Shown: positions 43,858-53,066 of the stretch, piece after piece
How the letters are laid out: each line of letters begins with the position of its first letter
How positions within the stretch are numbered: position 1 is the stretch's first letter
NCBI RefSeq assembly: GCF_000359585.1
Contig: NZ_APMH01000004.1
Coordinates: 62,001 to 126,000 of the forward strand
From: Clostridium tyrobutyricum DSM 2637 = ATCC 25755 = JCM 11008
GTDB lineage: Bacteria; Bacillota; Clostridia; Clostridiales; Clostridiaceae
Reading direction: 5' to 3'
Length of the DNA: 64,000 nt
Notes under the pieces: generated by a model
The model's database searches: none
Told to the model about the DNA's origin: nothing
What the model saw: the letters and a program-made list of their open reading frames with translations, nothing else
Made by a program: the position numbers and the translations under genes

Positions 43858-43904
43858 AGTTTGCATACGCCTCTTTCTATAATTTAAAATATGTTTATAC
43901 AAAC

Positions 43905-44924
43905 TTACTTTTCATATGGTAACATTTGCCCCTTTTCAAATGACTCTTTGCATCTATTTGCAATCTTTGAAACAGCAGTACCATCATATACAGTTACATT
44001 TGGTTTGCGGTTTTCCTGAATGCATTTTACGAATTCCTCCATTTCTGCTATATATGCATTATGCCAACGTGCAACGAAATCTGGATAACATTCACGACAT
44101 ACTCCATGCTCACTCATTACTTCCAGTAAACTATCGGTTCCAACTGATCCAATTCTTAGAGTACCCCTAGTTCCAATAATTTCAGTCTCTACATTACAAC
44201 CGTGAGCTGCAGCACGTCCGGCAAACATAAATGCCATAGTTTCGTCCTCAAACTGAATCATACAACCTACATTGTCTGCGTCATTCCACTGGCGGTACTG
44301 CTCAAATTCAAAGCATCCTCCTATACCCCACATATTCTTTGGTTCACTTCCAGTAAACCAACGGCATAAATCTATATCATGTACACACATATCCAGGAAC
44401 TGTCCTCCGCTGTGTGGTGCAAATGCCAATGTACCTTCTATTGTTGTTATAGGATCCTGTGTATAGGAACGAACCAAAATTACTCTTCCAATATCACCAT
44501 TCTCAATTTTTTCTTTTGCCTTGCGATACGAATAATCATAACGTCTCATGAATCCCAACATGAATATTTTATCCTTGTGGGCTTCTACAACTTTTTCAGC
44601 TTTCTTGCAGTGCTCTATATTTGTATCCAAAGGTTTCTCACAGAATACATGCTTTCCAGCATTTAATGCAATTTCAATTTGTTCTGTGTGAAGAGCAGAT
44701 GGAGTAACTATGGCAATTGCATCTAACTCAGGATTAGCGCACATTTCTTTAAAGTCAGTGTAAGCATATGGAACATTTAGTTCACTTTTTACTTGTTTAA
44801 GCTTGCTTTCATCTATATCAGTAATTGCAGTAAGTTCAGCTCCAGGTACACGTGTAGCAAGATTGCAAGCATGTTCATATCCAAGACGGCCTAAACCTGC
44901 AGAACCAATTTTAATTTTTTTCAT
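43905..44924 (-). CDS. iolG: Gfo/Idh/MocA inositol dehydrogenase (copy 3)
   Basis: 339 residues from ATG 44924 (GGGGGAA upstream). GSAGLGRLGYEHACNLA binds NAD, then CEKPLDTNIEHCKKA (catalytic Lys), MLGFMRRYDYSYRKA and FLDMCVHDIDLCRWFTG (His/Asp). The central segment with FAGRAAAHGCNVETEIIGTRG resembles IolG/IolX-type enzymes. It is inside the iolD-iolE operon, so it is the most likely main myo- or scyllo-inositol dehydrogenase. Which isomer it prefers is not readable. Confidence 0.88.
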   Translation of the reverse strand: MKKIKIGSAGLGRLGYEHACNLATRVPGAELTAITDIDESKLKQVKSELNVPYAYTDFKEMCANPELDAIAIVTPSALHTEQIEIALNAGKHVFCEKPLDTNIEHCKKAEKVVEAHKDKIFMLGFMRRYDYSYRKAKEKIENGDIGRVILVRSYTQDPITTIEGTLAFAPHSGGQFLDMCVHDIDLCRWFTGSEPKNMWGIGGCFEFEQYRQWNDADNVGCMIQFEDETMAFMFAGRAAAHGCNVETEIIGTRGTLRIGSVGTDSLLEVMSEHGVCRECYPDFVARWHNAYIAEMEEFVKCIQENRKPNVTVYDGTAVSKIANRCKESFEKGQMLPYEK

Positions 44925-44969
44925 ATTAAATTCCCCCATTTTCATAAATAATATATTAAAATTTTTAAT

Positions 44970-45872
44970 TTATATACCTGTCTGCTCCTTAATATATGCT
45001 CTTGCAAGTTTAGCATAATCAAGTGGATTATATATATATGGATTTTGTTCAGCTTCAACTACCAACCAACCTTTATAATTCCTTTTCTCCAATATCTTAA
45101 AAATTGCAGGATAATCTACAGAACCAGTTTTATCACCTGGAACAGTAAATACACCTTCAAGAACGGATTTTAAAAAGCTCAACTTTTTATCTCTGCATCT
45201 CTTCATGATATCAGGTCTAACATCTTTCAAATGAATGTGCTTAATTCTGTCAAAATGTTTATCTAGAATTGCAACTGGATCTTCACCTGAAAATGTAAGA
45301 TGTCCTGTATCAAATAGAAGATTTACATACTTGGGATTAGTTAATTCCATCAATTTGTCAATTTCATTCGTTCTTTGAACTGTAGTAGTCATATGATGGT
45401 GGTATATGAGCATCATGCCATTATCCACAGCTATTTTACCGAGTTTGTCCAGTCCTTCTGCCAGCTGCTTCCACTCAGCTTCATCTGTAATAACATACTT
45501 GTCAGTATGTGGAATATTGTTAAAATGTTGAATACTATGGCTCTGGTCAGAAACGACTACATGCTTGGCACCAATTGCCTTCAGAAAATTCATATGATCT
45601 ATAAAGCCACGTTCATTAACCTCATATGGTTTTTCATTAAGATAGGAGCTATACCATGCTGTTATAGCTGAAATACCTCGACGACTGAATTCCTTATTCA
45701 AAATGTCTGTATCTCTAGGAAACTGGCATCCTATTTCAGTACCTTTATAACCAGAAAGTGCAATTTCACTAATTGTCTGTAAGAAAGTATTTTCTTTTCC
45801 CCATTCAGGCATGTCATCTTCTGTCCATGCAATAGGTGCAATTCCAATTTTAACATTTTCTCTATTTAACAT
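44970..45872 (-). CDS. iolE: Myo-inosose-2 dehydratase
   Basis: 300 residues, TIM-barrel xylose-isomerase-like fold. KIGIAPIAWTEDDMPEWGKE is the IolE N-terminal signature, and LLFDTGHLTFSGEDPVAIL, HIHLKDVRPD and VEAEQNP carry metal-binding residues. It removes water from 2-keto-myo-inositol to give 3D-trihydroxycyclohexane-1,2-dione, the substrate of IolD encoded just upstream. It lies 26 bases after iolD with AAGGGGGAA before the ATG. Confidence 0.95.
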   Translation of the reverse strand: MLNRENVKIGIAPIAWTEDDMPEWGKENTFLQTISEIALSGYKGTEIGCQFPRDTDILNKEFSRRGISAITAWYSSYLNEKPYEVNERGFIDHMNFLKAIGAKHVVVSDQSHSIQHFNNIPHTDKYVITDEAEWKQLAEGLDKLGKIAVDNGMMLIYHHHMTTTVQRTNEIDKLMELTNPKYVNLLFDTGHLTFSGEDPVAILDKHFDRIKHIHLKDVRPDIMKRCRDKKLSFLKSVLEGVFTVPGDKTGSVDYPAIFKILEKRNYKGWLVVEAEQNPYIYNPLDYAKLARAYIKEQTGI

Positions 45873-45898
45873 AAAACCTTCCCCCTTGTAAGTTTGTT

Positions 45899-47836
45899 TT
45901 AATATATTCTTGCTTTTTTAAGTCTTTCAAGTCTGCTTTTATAGGAGGCTTGAGTTACTTCTGATTTACTAACAGATGCAACACCTATATGCCACCAGGA
46001 TTTATAACCTTCTGCCATTGTCTTTGGAAGTACTTTGGCATCAATAATACATGATCTTGTTTGTTTTTTTGAATCTTCAAGAGCTGCTCTCAACTCTTCA
46101 GGAGTTTTAGCTACATATCCCTTCAAGCCATAACCTTCTCCTACTTTTGCAAAATCTACATAGATATAGTTTCCATCTGTTCTTCCACTTTTCTCATTAC
46201 GATAGCGAAATTCTGTACACATACTTCCTATTCCATTTCCCATCTGTAGATTATTTATACATCCAAATGCAGCATTGTCAAATACAATAATAGTTATCTT
46301 TGCATTTTCCTGTACGGCTGTTGTAATTTCAGAATTCAACATAAGGAACGAGCCATCACCTACTAGAGCATAAACTTCTCTATCCGGTTCAGCCAGTTTG
46401 GAACCTAGTGCACCTGCAATTTCGTAGCCCATGCATGATGCACCATACTCCATGTTATAGGAATCCTTTACATCTGTAGTCCAAAGGCGTTCCAGATCAG
46501 CTGGCAGTGACCCTGCAGCAGCCACAACAATTGCATCGTCATCAATAACATCTCTTACAATACCTACTCCGTTGGATTCTGTAATAGTACCTCCTATATC
46601 TCGAATATAGTCATTTATAATTTCAGGAGTCCAACTTGGAACACATGGCACAAAATCTTTTCCTGTATAAACAACATTGCAAACTGATTGCCTTTCCTTT
46701 TCCCATACTGATTGAATTTTTGCTATTTCATCCTCTTTATAAGCAGGTTTGTATTTTTTGCTGTGAAGTTCTTTTACAATAATCTCCAAATTTAATTTTG
46801 CATCTCCCACAACACGTTCAGCATCCATCTTTTCAGCATGAAATTCAGATGTATTTATAGTAACAAATCTTACATCAGGATTGCGGAATATTTCCTTGGA
46901 TCCCGTTACAAAATCATTGAATCGAGTTCCTACTCCAACAACCAAATCTGCCATCTCTGCTGCTGTATTTGCAGCAAGTGTTCCTGTTATACCTACACCA
47001 CCCAAATTCATTGGACTTGATGACTTGGTAGAACTCTTACCTGCTTGTGTTTCAGCATATGGTATGCCAAATTCCTCACAAAAACTTTGAAGAGTCTCTC
47101 CGGCTTCTGAATACCTTACGCCTCCGCCTCCAATAAATAAAGGCTTCTTGCTAACCATAATAAGATCAACTGCATTTTCAATTTCCCTGTCATCTGCTTT
47201 ACGGCGGGCAATGTGATGTACTCTCTTCTTAAAGAAGTATTCAGGAAAATCAAAACTCTCACCCTGTACATCCTGTGGTATGCCAATACATACTGCTCCA
47301 GTATTGCTGACATCCGTCAATACCCGCATTGCATTTATAAGAGCAGTCATAAGATGTTCCGGTCTTGCAACTCTATCCCAATAACGAGTTACTGGCTTAA
47401 AGCAGTCATTTGTAGTTATAGACAGGTTATATGGCTGCTCTATCTGTTGAAGTACCGGATCCGGCTGACGTGTAGAAAACGTATCCGATGGAAACAACAA
47501 TAGAGGAATATTATTAATAGATGCAGTGAGTGCTGCAGTAACCATATTTGCAGCTCCTGGACCTATTGATGATGTACATGCAATTATGCGTCTTCTATTA
47601 TTCTGTTTTGCATAACTCATAGCTGCATGTGCCATTCCCTGTTCATTACGCCCCTGGTATACTCTTAGATGTCCTGGATCCTCCTCCAATGCTTGTCCAA
47701 GTCCTGCTACCATTCCATGACCGAATATTGTGAAAATACCATCTATAAACTGGTTTTCAACTCCATCAAATTCTATATACTGATTATTCAAGAACTTAAC
47801 AATTGCCTGTCCCACTGTCATTTTTACTCTATTCAA
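45899..47836 (-). CDS. iolD: 3D-(3,5/4)-trihydroxycyclohexane-1,2-dione acylhydrolase
   Basis: 645 residues, TPP-dependent. The start is TTG 47836 with AAGGAGG 8 bases upstream. N-terminal GIFTIFGHGMVAGLGQALEE and RNEQGMAHAAMSYAKQ (catalytic Glu region), central FAD-fold-like domain, and C-terminal TPP motif ALVGDGSFLMLNSEITTAVQ ending in FDNAAFGCINN. It opens the cyclohexane-dione ring to 5-deoxy-glucuronate. It heads the run iolD, iolE, iolG, iolB, transketolase. An inositol-type promoter element lies about 80-120 bases upstream. Confidence 0.95.
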   Translation of the reverse strand: MNRVKMTVGQAIVKFLNNQYIEFDGVENQFIDGIFTIFGHGMVAGLGQALEEDPGHLRVYQGRNEQGMAHAAMSYAKQNNRRRIIACTSSIGPGAANMVTAALTASINNIPLLLFPSDTFSTRQPDPVLQQIEQPYNLSITTNDCFKPVTRYWDRVARPEHLMTALINAMRVLTDVSNTGAVCIGIPQDVQGESFDFPEYFFKKRVHHIARRKADDREIENAVDLIMVSKKPLFIGGGGVRYSEAGETLQSFCEEFGIPYAETQAGKSSTKSSSPMNLGGVGITGTLAANTAAEMADLVVGVGTRFNDFVTGSKEIFRNPDVRFVTINTSEFHAEKMDAERVVGDAKLNLEIIVKELHSKKYKPAYKEDEIAKIQSVWEKERQSVCNVVYTGKDFVPCVPSWTPEIINDYIRDIGGTITESNGVGIVRDVIDDDAIVVAAAGSLPADLERLWTTDVKDSYNMEYGASCMGYEIAGALGSKLAEPDREVYALVGDGSFLMLNSEITTAVQENAKITIIVFDNAAFGCINNLQMGNGIGSMCTEFRYRNEKSGRTDGNYIYVDFAKVGEGYGLKGYVAKTPEELRAALEDSKKQTRSCIIDAKVLPKTMAEGYKSWWHIGVASVSKSEVTQASYKSRLERLKKARIY

Positions 47837-47913
47837 AGTAATACCTCCTTCTATCTAACAATATTTTAATTTTTAACATAATGGGTATTTACTTACTTTT
47901 ACCTTACGTGTAT

Positions 47914-47954
47914 AGTATAAAATTTTTTTTAATGCAATTCTATAGATTTCTTGC
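47914..47954 (-). promoter_or_regulatory. Inositol-type promoter element, copy 4 (iolD operon)
   Basis: GCAAGAAATCTATAGAA (47954-47938), 18-base spacer, then TATACT (47919-47914) on the minus strand. Transcription would begin near 47907, giving a leader of about 70 bases before iolD. Confidence 0.82.
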
Positions 47955-48055
47955 TTTGATATTTGGGATATTTCATATATTATCCTTTATTATCCTTAAT
48001 ACTTTTAATATCATTTTCCTAAAACTATAAAATTCTTGTTTTATTATAAAGTTCT

Positions 48056-48883
48056 CTATAAATATTGTTTTGTTTTTTCTGCACCAATACGTATAACATC
48101 TTCAGGTTCCATATTCCAGTATTCAGGACGGAATAATTCTAAAGAAGCAATTTTATCGTAACCTTTCTCCTTTAATATATCAGTAATTTCTTTTATTGGT
48201 ATACAGCCGTCTCCCGGGAAGAGCCTATTACAATGGTCCAAAATTCCCAGAGGCAGATTTTCACAATCATTAATATGAAATACAAATATCTTGTCTAGCG
48301 GTATTTTTCTGAGATACTCAATATCTGCACATTTATCATGCAAATAGACATTTATACAATCTACTACAAGTCCAACACTATCACGGTTTACTAATTTTAC
48401 AATTTCATATGCCTGACGAATACTATTGCAAACCCATTTCTTATCTCCTATAGGTTCAAATGCAAGTTTTACATTATATTTTTCAGCTATATCGGCTAAT
48501 TTATTTAATACGTTTACAGAGTCAATGAAAACTTCCTCTTCATTTTTATTGGATACCTCTGAAGTTACAGTTGGAACCACTACTATATAGGGATTTCCTA
48601 TATGGCATGCAACCTTGCACCCAAAAGTAAATAAATCTATAAGTTCATTCCACTGCCTTTTGTTACAAAAATTAATATTTTCAATTGAATTTAGGGCGAA
48701 CGGTTTCAAATGACCTGCCTTAAAAAATTCTTTTAGATCTTCAATACTATGATCTTCCAAATAATCTTTTATCATGTCAAGACGAAGCTCAATATAGTCA
48801 TAGCCATACTTTTCACAAAGTTCCAAATCTCTCATAACATTTGATTTTTTCATACATGTTGCTTCATTAAAACCAAGTTTCAC
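48056..48883 (-). CDS. iolI: 2-keto-myo-inositol isomerase IolI
   Basis: 275 residues, xylose-isomerase-like TIM barrel. MKLGFNEATCMKKSNVMRDL, LCEKYGYDYIELR, LAFEPIGDKKWVCNSIRQAY (metal Glu), VGLVVDCINVYL, FHINDCENLP and ASLELFRPEYW match Bacillus IolI closely as I recall it. IolI interconverts 2-keto-myo-inositol and 1-keto-D-chiro-inositol, so the cell can use D-chiro-inositol. It has its own promoter element. RBS AAGGAG precedes the ATG. Confidence 0.92.
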   Translation of the reverse strand: MKLGFNEATCMKKSNVMRDLELCEKYGYDYIELRLDMIKDYLEDHSIEDLKEFFKAGHLKPFALNSIENINFCNKRQWNELIDLFTFGCKVACHIGNPYIVVVPTVTSEVSNKNEEEVFIDSVNVLNKLADIAEKYNVKLAFEPIGDKKWVCNSIRQAYEIVKLVNRDSVGLVVDCINVYLHDKCADIEYLRKIPLDKIFVFHINDCENLPLGILDHCNRLFPGDGCIPIKEITDILKEKGYDKIASLELFRPEYWNMEPEDVIRIGAEKTKQYL

Positions 48884-48940
48884 TTAACTTCAACTCCTTT
48901 TTTATTTTATATATAATAATATTATTTTCATGTCATATAC

Positions 48941-48981
48941 ATTATAGACCCATTATATAAAAAGTTTTATACATTTCTTGC
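48941..48981 (-). promoter_or_regulatory. Inositol-type promoter element, copy 5 (iolI)
   Basis: GCAAGAAATGTATAAAA (48981-48965), 18-base spacer, then TATAAT (48946-48941) on the minus strand. Two bases differ from the majority box. The leader to iolI would be about 50 bases. Confidence 0.75.
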
Positions 48982-49025
48982 TTTTATATTTTTAATGTAA
49001 AATGTTTGGCCGGGAAATTCAATCA

Positions 49026-49074
49026 TATGAACACAGCTCTGAAGATTTAAAAAATCTTCAGAGCTGTGTTCATA
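49026..49074. terminator. 23-bp perfect hairpin after araC
   Basis: A 23-base perfect inverted repeat (left arm from 49026, right arm to 49074, 3-base loop; core AACACAGCTCTGAAGATTT) begins 19 bases after the AraC stop. No T-run follows on the minus strand. It probably insulates araC from iolI, but its length and lack of U-tract are atypical for a terminator. Confidence 0.6.
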
Positions 49075-49092
49075 CAATTAAATTTAATTTTT

Positions 49093-49989
49093 TCAATTTA
49101 ATGTAAAACTCTTCTTGATATTATCAACCTTCACAATGTAATTTTTTCTATACTTTTTAGGAGACATTCCAACATATTTTGTGAAAATCAAGTTAAAATT
49201 GCTTGGATTATCATATCCCACTATAGAAGCTATTTGTGTAACAGAATAGTTGGTTGTTATCAACAACGTCTGAGCTTCTCCAATACGTCGGCGCAATACA
49301 TACTGAATTGGTGAATAACTAGTAAAATTTTTGAATATATGAGATAAATAGTATGGACTAATATTCAAATCACCCGACATTGTCTTTAAACTCATATCCT
49401 CTTTATAATGTTGATTAATATATTTTTCAATGCGCCTTACTAAAACATTAGGTTCATCAGTATCCCCATCATGAAAACCGGCTATTTTGCACAATAAATT
49501 TTTAACTTGTACTAAAAGTGCCATCATAAGATAATTGCAACTCTCTTCTGCACCATAGCATCCACTCGAAAGAGTAGAGAACATCACATTAAAAATTTTA
49601 TATAATACTGGAAATTTATTTTTACTTGGCACAACAGGACATTCATCATCAGGAATCAAAGCATTTTTTCGTAGTTTTTCTACTTTAATTCCACTAATAG
49701 CACAACAATAGCTGGCTATCTTAATATTGGGTCCTGAAATCTCATCATGAATAACACCACTGTTATATATTAAAACATCACCTGGTTTAATATTGTACAT
49801 TTTACCGCCAATAGAATATTCACCACTGCCTTTACATATTAAAACAATCTCTACAAAATCATCATGAGAATGCATTACACGCGGATAAATACTGGACTCT
49901 TCTTTTATTTTACTGACATAAAGCAATTTGGGAAATGTAACATAATTAAAACTAGAAGTAACATTTTTTTTTACAAAGCATTGAATCAT
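49093..49989 (-). CDS. AraC-family regulator with cupin sensor domain
   Basis: 298 residues from ATG 49989 (GGGGTGG upstream). The N-terminal 150 residues are a cupin (RVMHSHDDFVEIVLICKGSG, MYNIKPGDVLIYNSGVIH). The last 100 hold two helix-turn-helix units, MSLKTMSGDLNISPYYLSHI and YSVTQIASIVGYDNPSNFNL, ending FTKYVGMSPKKYRKN. It sits directly upstream of iolI-iolD and is the only regulator in the inositol region. It is the natural candidate to bind the GCAAGAAATCTATAGAA element. A cre-like AAAACGTTTTCA word at about 50107-50117 lies upstream, so carbon catabolite control is possible. Confidence 0.9.
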   Translation of the reverse strand: MIQCFVKKNVTSSFNYVTFPKLLYVSKIKEESSIYPRVMHSHDDFVEIVLICKGSGEYSIGGKMYNIKPGDVLIYNSGVIHDEISGPNIKIASYCCAISGIKVEKLRKNALIPDDECPVVPSKNKFPVLYKIFNVMFSTLSSGCYGAEESCNYLMMALLVQVKNLLCKIAGFHDGDTDEPNVLVRRIEKYINQHYKEDMSLKTMSGDLNISPYYLSHIFKNFTSYSPIQYVLRRRIGEAQTLLITTNYSVTQIASIVGYDNPSNFNLIFTKYVGMSPKKYRKNYIVKVDNIKKSFTLN

Positions 49990-50154
49990 CAATTCCACCC
50001 CTTTAAATTTAAAACTTGATAATTGTACTTTACAACTGTAACTTATACTACTAAATTTATTATGTTAAATATTGATTATATATACCATTTTAAACTAAGA
50101 TTATAAAACGTTTTCAAAATATAAAATTTTCTGAGTACATTATTAAAAAAAGTA

Positions 50155-51600
50155 TTATTTCTTCATCATATATTTATTTTTATATCTCTTCCTTTTCCTT
50201 ACAAGAGTAGATGCATCTATTCCTAATTCCCTGGCTGCATCCCTAACATTTCCATATCTTTTAAAAGCATTTTCTATTAACAATTCTTCTAAATTTTGAA
50301 CTTCCTCTTTCAATTTCAAATGCCCTCTTTCAACATCTGTATTTCTATTATCATTACTCCAAACCTCCTTTATAGGTAAATCACTTCTAAGTATTTTATT
50401 TCCTGTACTCATAATCATAATTCTTTCTATTATATTTTTTAATTCCCTTACATTACCAGGCCATTTATATTCTTTAAGTGATTCTATTGCACCATGAGTT
50501 ATTATCTTATTAAAATTATATTTTTTATTAAACACACACATGAAATGTTCTACAAGAGGTTCTATATCATCTTTTCTATCTCTTAGTGGTAATATTTTAA
50601 TTGGAACTACATTTAATCTATAATACAGATCTTCCCTGAAATTTTTTTTTCTGACCATTTCTTCTAAATTTCTGTTGGTAGCCGCTATTACCCTCACATC
50701 AATCTTAATATTGTCTACTCCACCTATTCTCTTTATTTCCTTTTCCTGAAGAACTCTTAACAATTTAACCTGCATATCTAGTGGAAGTTCTCCAACTTCA
50801 TCCAAAAAAATCGTACCACTATTGGCCAGTTCAAAAAGTCCAACCTTTCCTTCTTTATTGGCGCCTGTAAAAGCTCCCTTTTCATATCCAAATAATTCGG
50901 ATTCCATAAGATTGTAAGGAATACACCCACAATCTATGCTAATAAAACTCTTTTTGCTTCTTTTACTATTTTTGTGTATATACTTGGCTACCTCTTCTTT
51001 ACCAACACCAGTTTCACCCAACAAAAGTACTGTTGTATCTACCTTGGCCACTTTTCTTGCCATTTCAAGTATATTGAGCATCTTTTCATCTTTTACTATG
51101 ATATCTGAAAATTTAAGCAACTGATGTCTCATTGCCCTCAATTGAGAGTAGTATTTTTCTGTAAGTTCCCTGTTCTTTTTCAACTGCTCTTTCAACTCAT
51201 AGAGCTCTGTAACATTTCTTACATTTGTAACAACCATTGTTATGTCATCATTATCGTTAAAAATTGGGCTGCTGGACACAAGTGCTGTTTTGCCAGTTTT
51301 AAATTTCTGCTCAATTGTAATATTTTTTCTGCTTTTAAGAACCATAAGCGTTCCGGATTTAGAAATATAATTATCATTTTCTAAGTATGCCATATTTTTA
51401 CCAATCATTTCTTTTTTTTTCATCCCTGTAATTTCTTCGTACGCCCTATTCAAAAATATGGTATTTGCATTTCCATCCGTTATGTATATACCATCATAAG
51501 AACTTTCAAGAACCTGATACAACTGCTTTATTCTAAATTTCAATGTATTTACATCTTCCTGCAGAAATTCATCGAATCCCAAAAAATTGTTGTTTTTCAT
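50155..51600 (-). CDS. Sigma-54-dependent PAS-AAA+ transcriptional activator
   Basis: 481 residues from ATG 51600 (GGGAGG upstream). A PAS domain at residues about 25-130 (SSYDGIYITDGNANTIFLN) and a short coiled coil (ELYELKEQLKKNRELTEK) precede the AAA+ core. The core has Walker A LGETGVGKEEVAKYIH, GAFTGA loop FGYEKGAFTGANKEGK, Walker B GTIFLDEVGELPL and the WPGNVRELKN arm. The C-terminal Fis-type HTH is YGNVRDAARELGIDASTLVRKRK. It lacks a receiver domain, so it senses a ligand or redox state through PAS. It follows luxC by 170 bases, and its probable target is the sigma-54 promoter at 55947-55961. Confidence 0.95.
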   Translation of the reverse strand: MKNNNFLGFDEFLQEDVNTLKFRIKQLYQVLESSYDGIYITDGNANTIFLNRAYEEITGMKKKEMIGKNMAYLENDNYISKSGTLMVLKSRKNITIEQKFKTGKTALVSSSPIFNDNDDITMVVTNVRNVTELYELKEQLKKNRELTEKYYSQLRAMRHQLLKFSDIIVKDEKMLNILEMARKVAKVDTTVLLLGETGVGKEEVAKYIHKNSKRSKKSFISIDCGCIPYNLMESELFGYEKGAFTGANKEGKVGLFELANSGTIFLDEVGELPLDMQVKLLRVLQEKEIKRIGGVDNIKIDVRVIAATNRNLEEMVRKKNFREDLYYRLNVVPIKILPLRDRKDDIEPLVEHFMCVFNKKYNFNKIITHGAIESLKEYKWPGNVRELKNIIERIMIMSTGNKILRSDLPIKEVWSNDNRNTDVERGHLKLKEEVQNLEELLIENAFKRYGNVRDAARELGIDASTLVRKRKRYKNKYMMKK

Positions 51601-51770
51601 AAACAACCCTCCCAAGTACATATCTAATTATCCTTGTCATTTTAAAAGTATAAATTTTAAAACAATTGATGAGATTAAATAGTACAATAAATTACATTAT
51701 ATAAAAATTATAGCACATATTTAATAAGTTAATAAGTGCTATGTTCTATAAGCAGTGTATCAATTTTAAT

Positions 51771-53066
51771 TTAAAAATTCATATTTAAATTACACCATCT
51801 CACAAGCTCATTTATCATCAAATATCCATCCCATGGGCAATCATAGTCATTCATATTTCCTATATTTATTACTCTGTCCACACCGGCTTTCGTAACCAAG
51901 TCCGCAAACTTAAATATCTTGTTTTCATCTTTAATTGCAAAACCTACAGTCTGTATTCTCCTTGTAATAAGTGCTTCCAAATTAAATATGCTGTCTATTT
52001 CCTTTACAAAAATACATCTTCCTCCAACAGGTTCTTCCAATTTTATATCATTATTAATCAAAATAGTATATTCCATTCCCCTGCTGCAGCAAATATCTTT
52101 GTCCAGGCTTAGACTATAAAAGCCTCTTTCGTTTATAATTTTTGTACATTGTCCTTCATCCAAAATATTTTTATGTTTTACCCCTATTTTTTCAAAAGAG
52201 CTCTCCAACATTTTAACTATATAATTAAGTGTTTTATTGCTTTTTTCTACAAACAATACCTGGGGAGATGAACATGCTTTTTGTCCAAATAACACTATAT
52301 CCAAAACCAATCTGTCCATATATTTTTCACAACTGTCGCATTCTAAAATATCACTGTCAAAAACTGCAAAAGAATACTTGGGCCCAAAAATTATATCTTT
52401 ACAGGTAGTCTTTTTAGGAAGAAGTGAAATATGTTCTACAGCATACTGTCCTCCCCATATAATTCTTGAATCAGCAATATGGGACATCTCTCTGTTGAGG
52501 TCTTCATCCTTACTATTAAAATATATTATGCAAATATTTTTCAATATATCTATAGAAGAATATGACTTTCCCATATAATTTACCTCTATATTTTCCATAC
52601 ATTCAAGTAATTTTAATACCATTTGCAAACTCTGTTCAGGTATTCTCGCAATATTGAAATTTTTAGCTATTATAGATTGAACTACAGAGTAAATTGCAAG
52701 AGTATATACATTACCTGCTACCCAATGGCAAGAAATTCCCCGCCCCTGTGCTTTTACAAACTTTCCTTTTCCCTTGTCTACAAAATCATCCAAATATTTT
52801 TTGTTTCCTATGTTCAGCTCAATCAATTTTTCAATATTGGCTTTTCTTAAAAAAAATGAAAGATAGGCAACTCCTTCTATCTTCAGCATATTTTTATTTC
52901 TAGACAGTTTTCTGGAATATTCATCCAATATAAGTATTATAACCTCCGAAGGTATAGAATTCAGCAGTTCCAAATTACAAGTTGTATTTTCAATTATATA
53001 TTTAAAGTTGCAATATCTGATTTTTTCATGATATATATGTCCGTCTAACAAATAACAATCTATCAT
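51771..53066 (-). CDS. LuxC-like acyl reductase
   Basis: 431 residues. It belongs to the LuxC acyl-CoA/acyl-enzyme reductase family (aldehyde dehydrogenase-like). The nucleophile Cys lies in LFGQKACSSPQVLFVE, and the upstream RGISCHWVAGNVYTLAIYSV matches the NADPH/acyl-site segment. LuxC reduces an acyl group, transferred from LuxE or CoA, to a fatty aldehyde. Its start overlaps the luxE stop by 4 bases. No luciferase genes accompany it. The carrier protein and acyl ligase upstream imply a dedicated acyl supply. Confidence 0.85.
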   Translation of the reverse strand: MIDCYLLDGHIYHEKIRYCNFKYIIENTTCNLELLNSIPSEVIILILDEYSRKLSRNKNMLKIEGVAYLSFFLRKANIEKLIELNIGNKKYLDDFVDKGKGKFVKAQGRGISCHWVAGNVYTLAIYSVVQSIIAKNFNIARIPEQSLQMVLKLLECMENIEVNYMGKSYSSIDILKNICIIYFNSKDEDLNREMSHIADSRIIWGGQYAVEHISLLPKKTTCKDIIFGPKYSFAVFDSDILECDSCEKYMDRLVLDIVLFGQKACSSPQVLFVEKSNKTLNYIVKMLESSFEKIGVKHKNILDEGQCTKIINERGFYSLSLDKDICCSRGMEYTILINNDIKLEEPVGGRCIFVKEIDSIFNLEALITRRIQTVGFAIKDENKIFKFADLVTKAGVDRVINIGNMNDYDCPWDGYLMINELVRWCNLNMNF

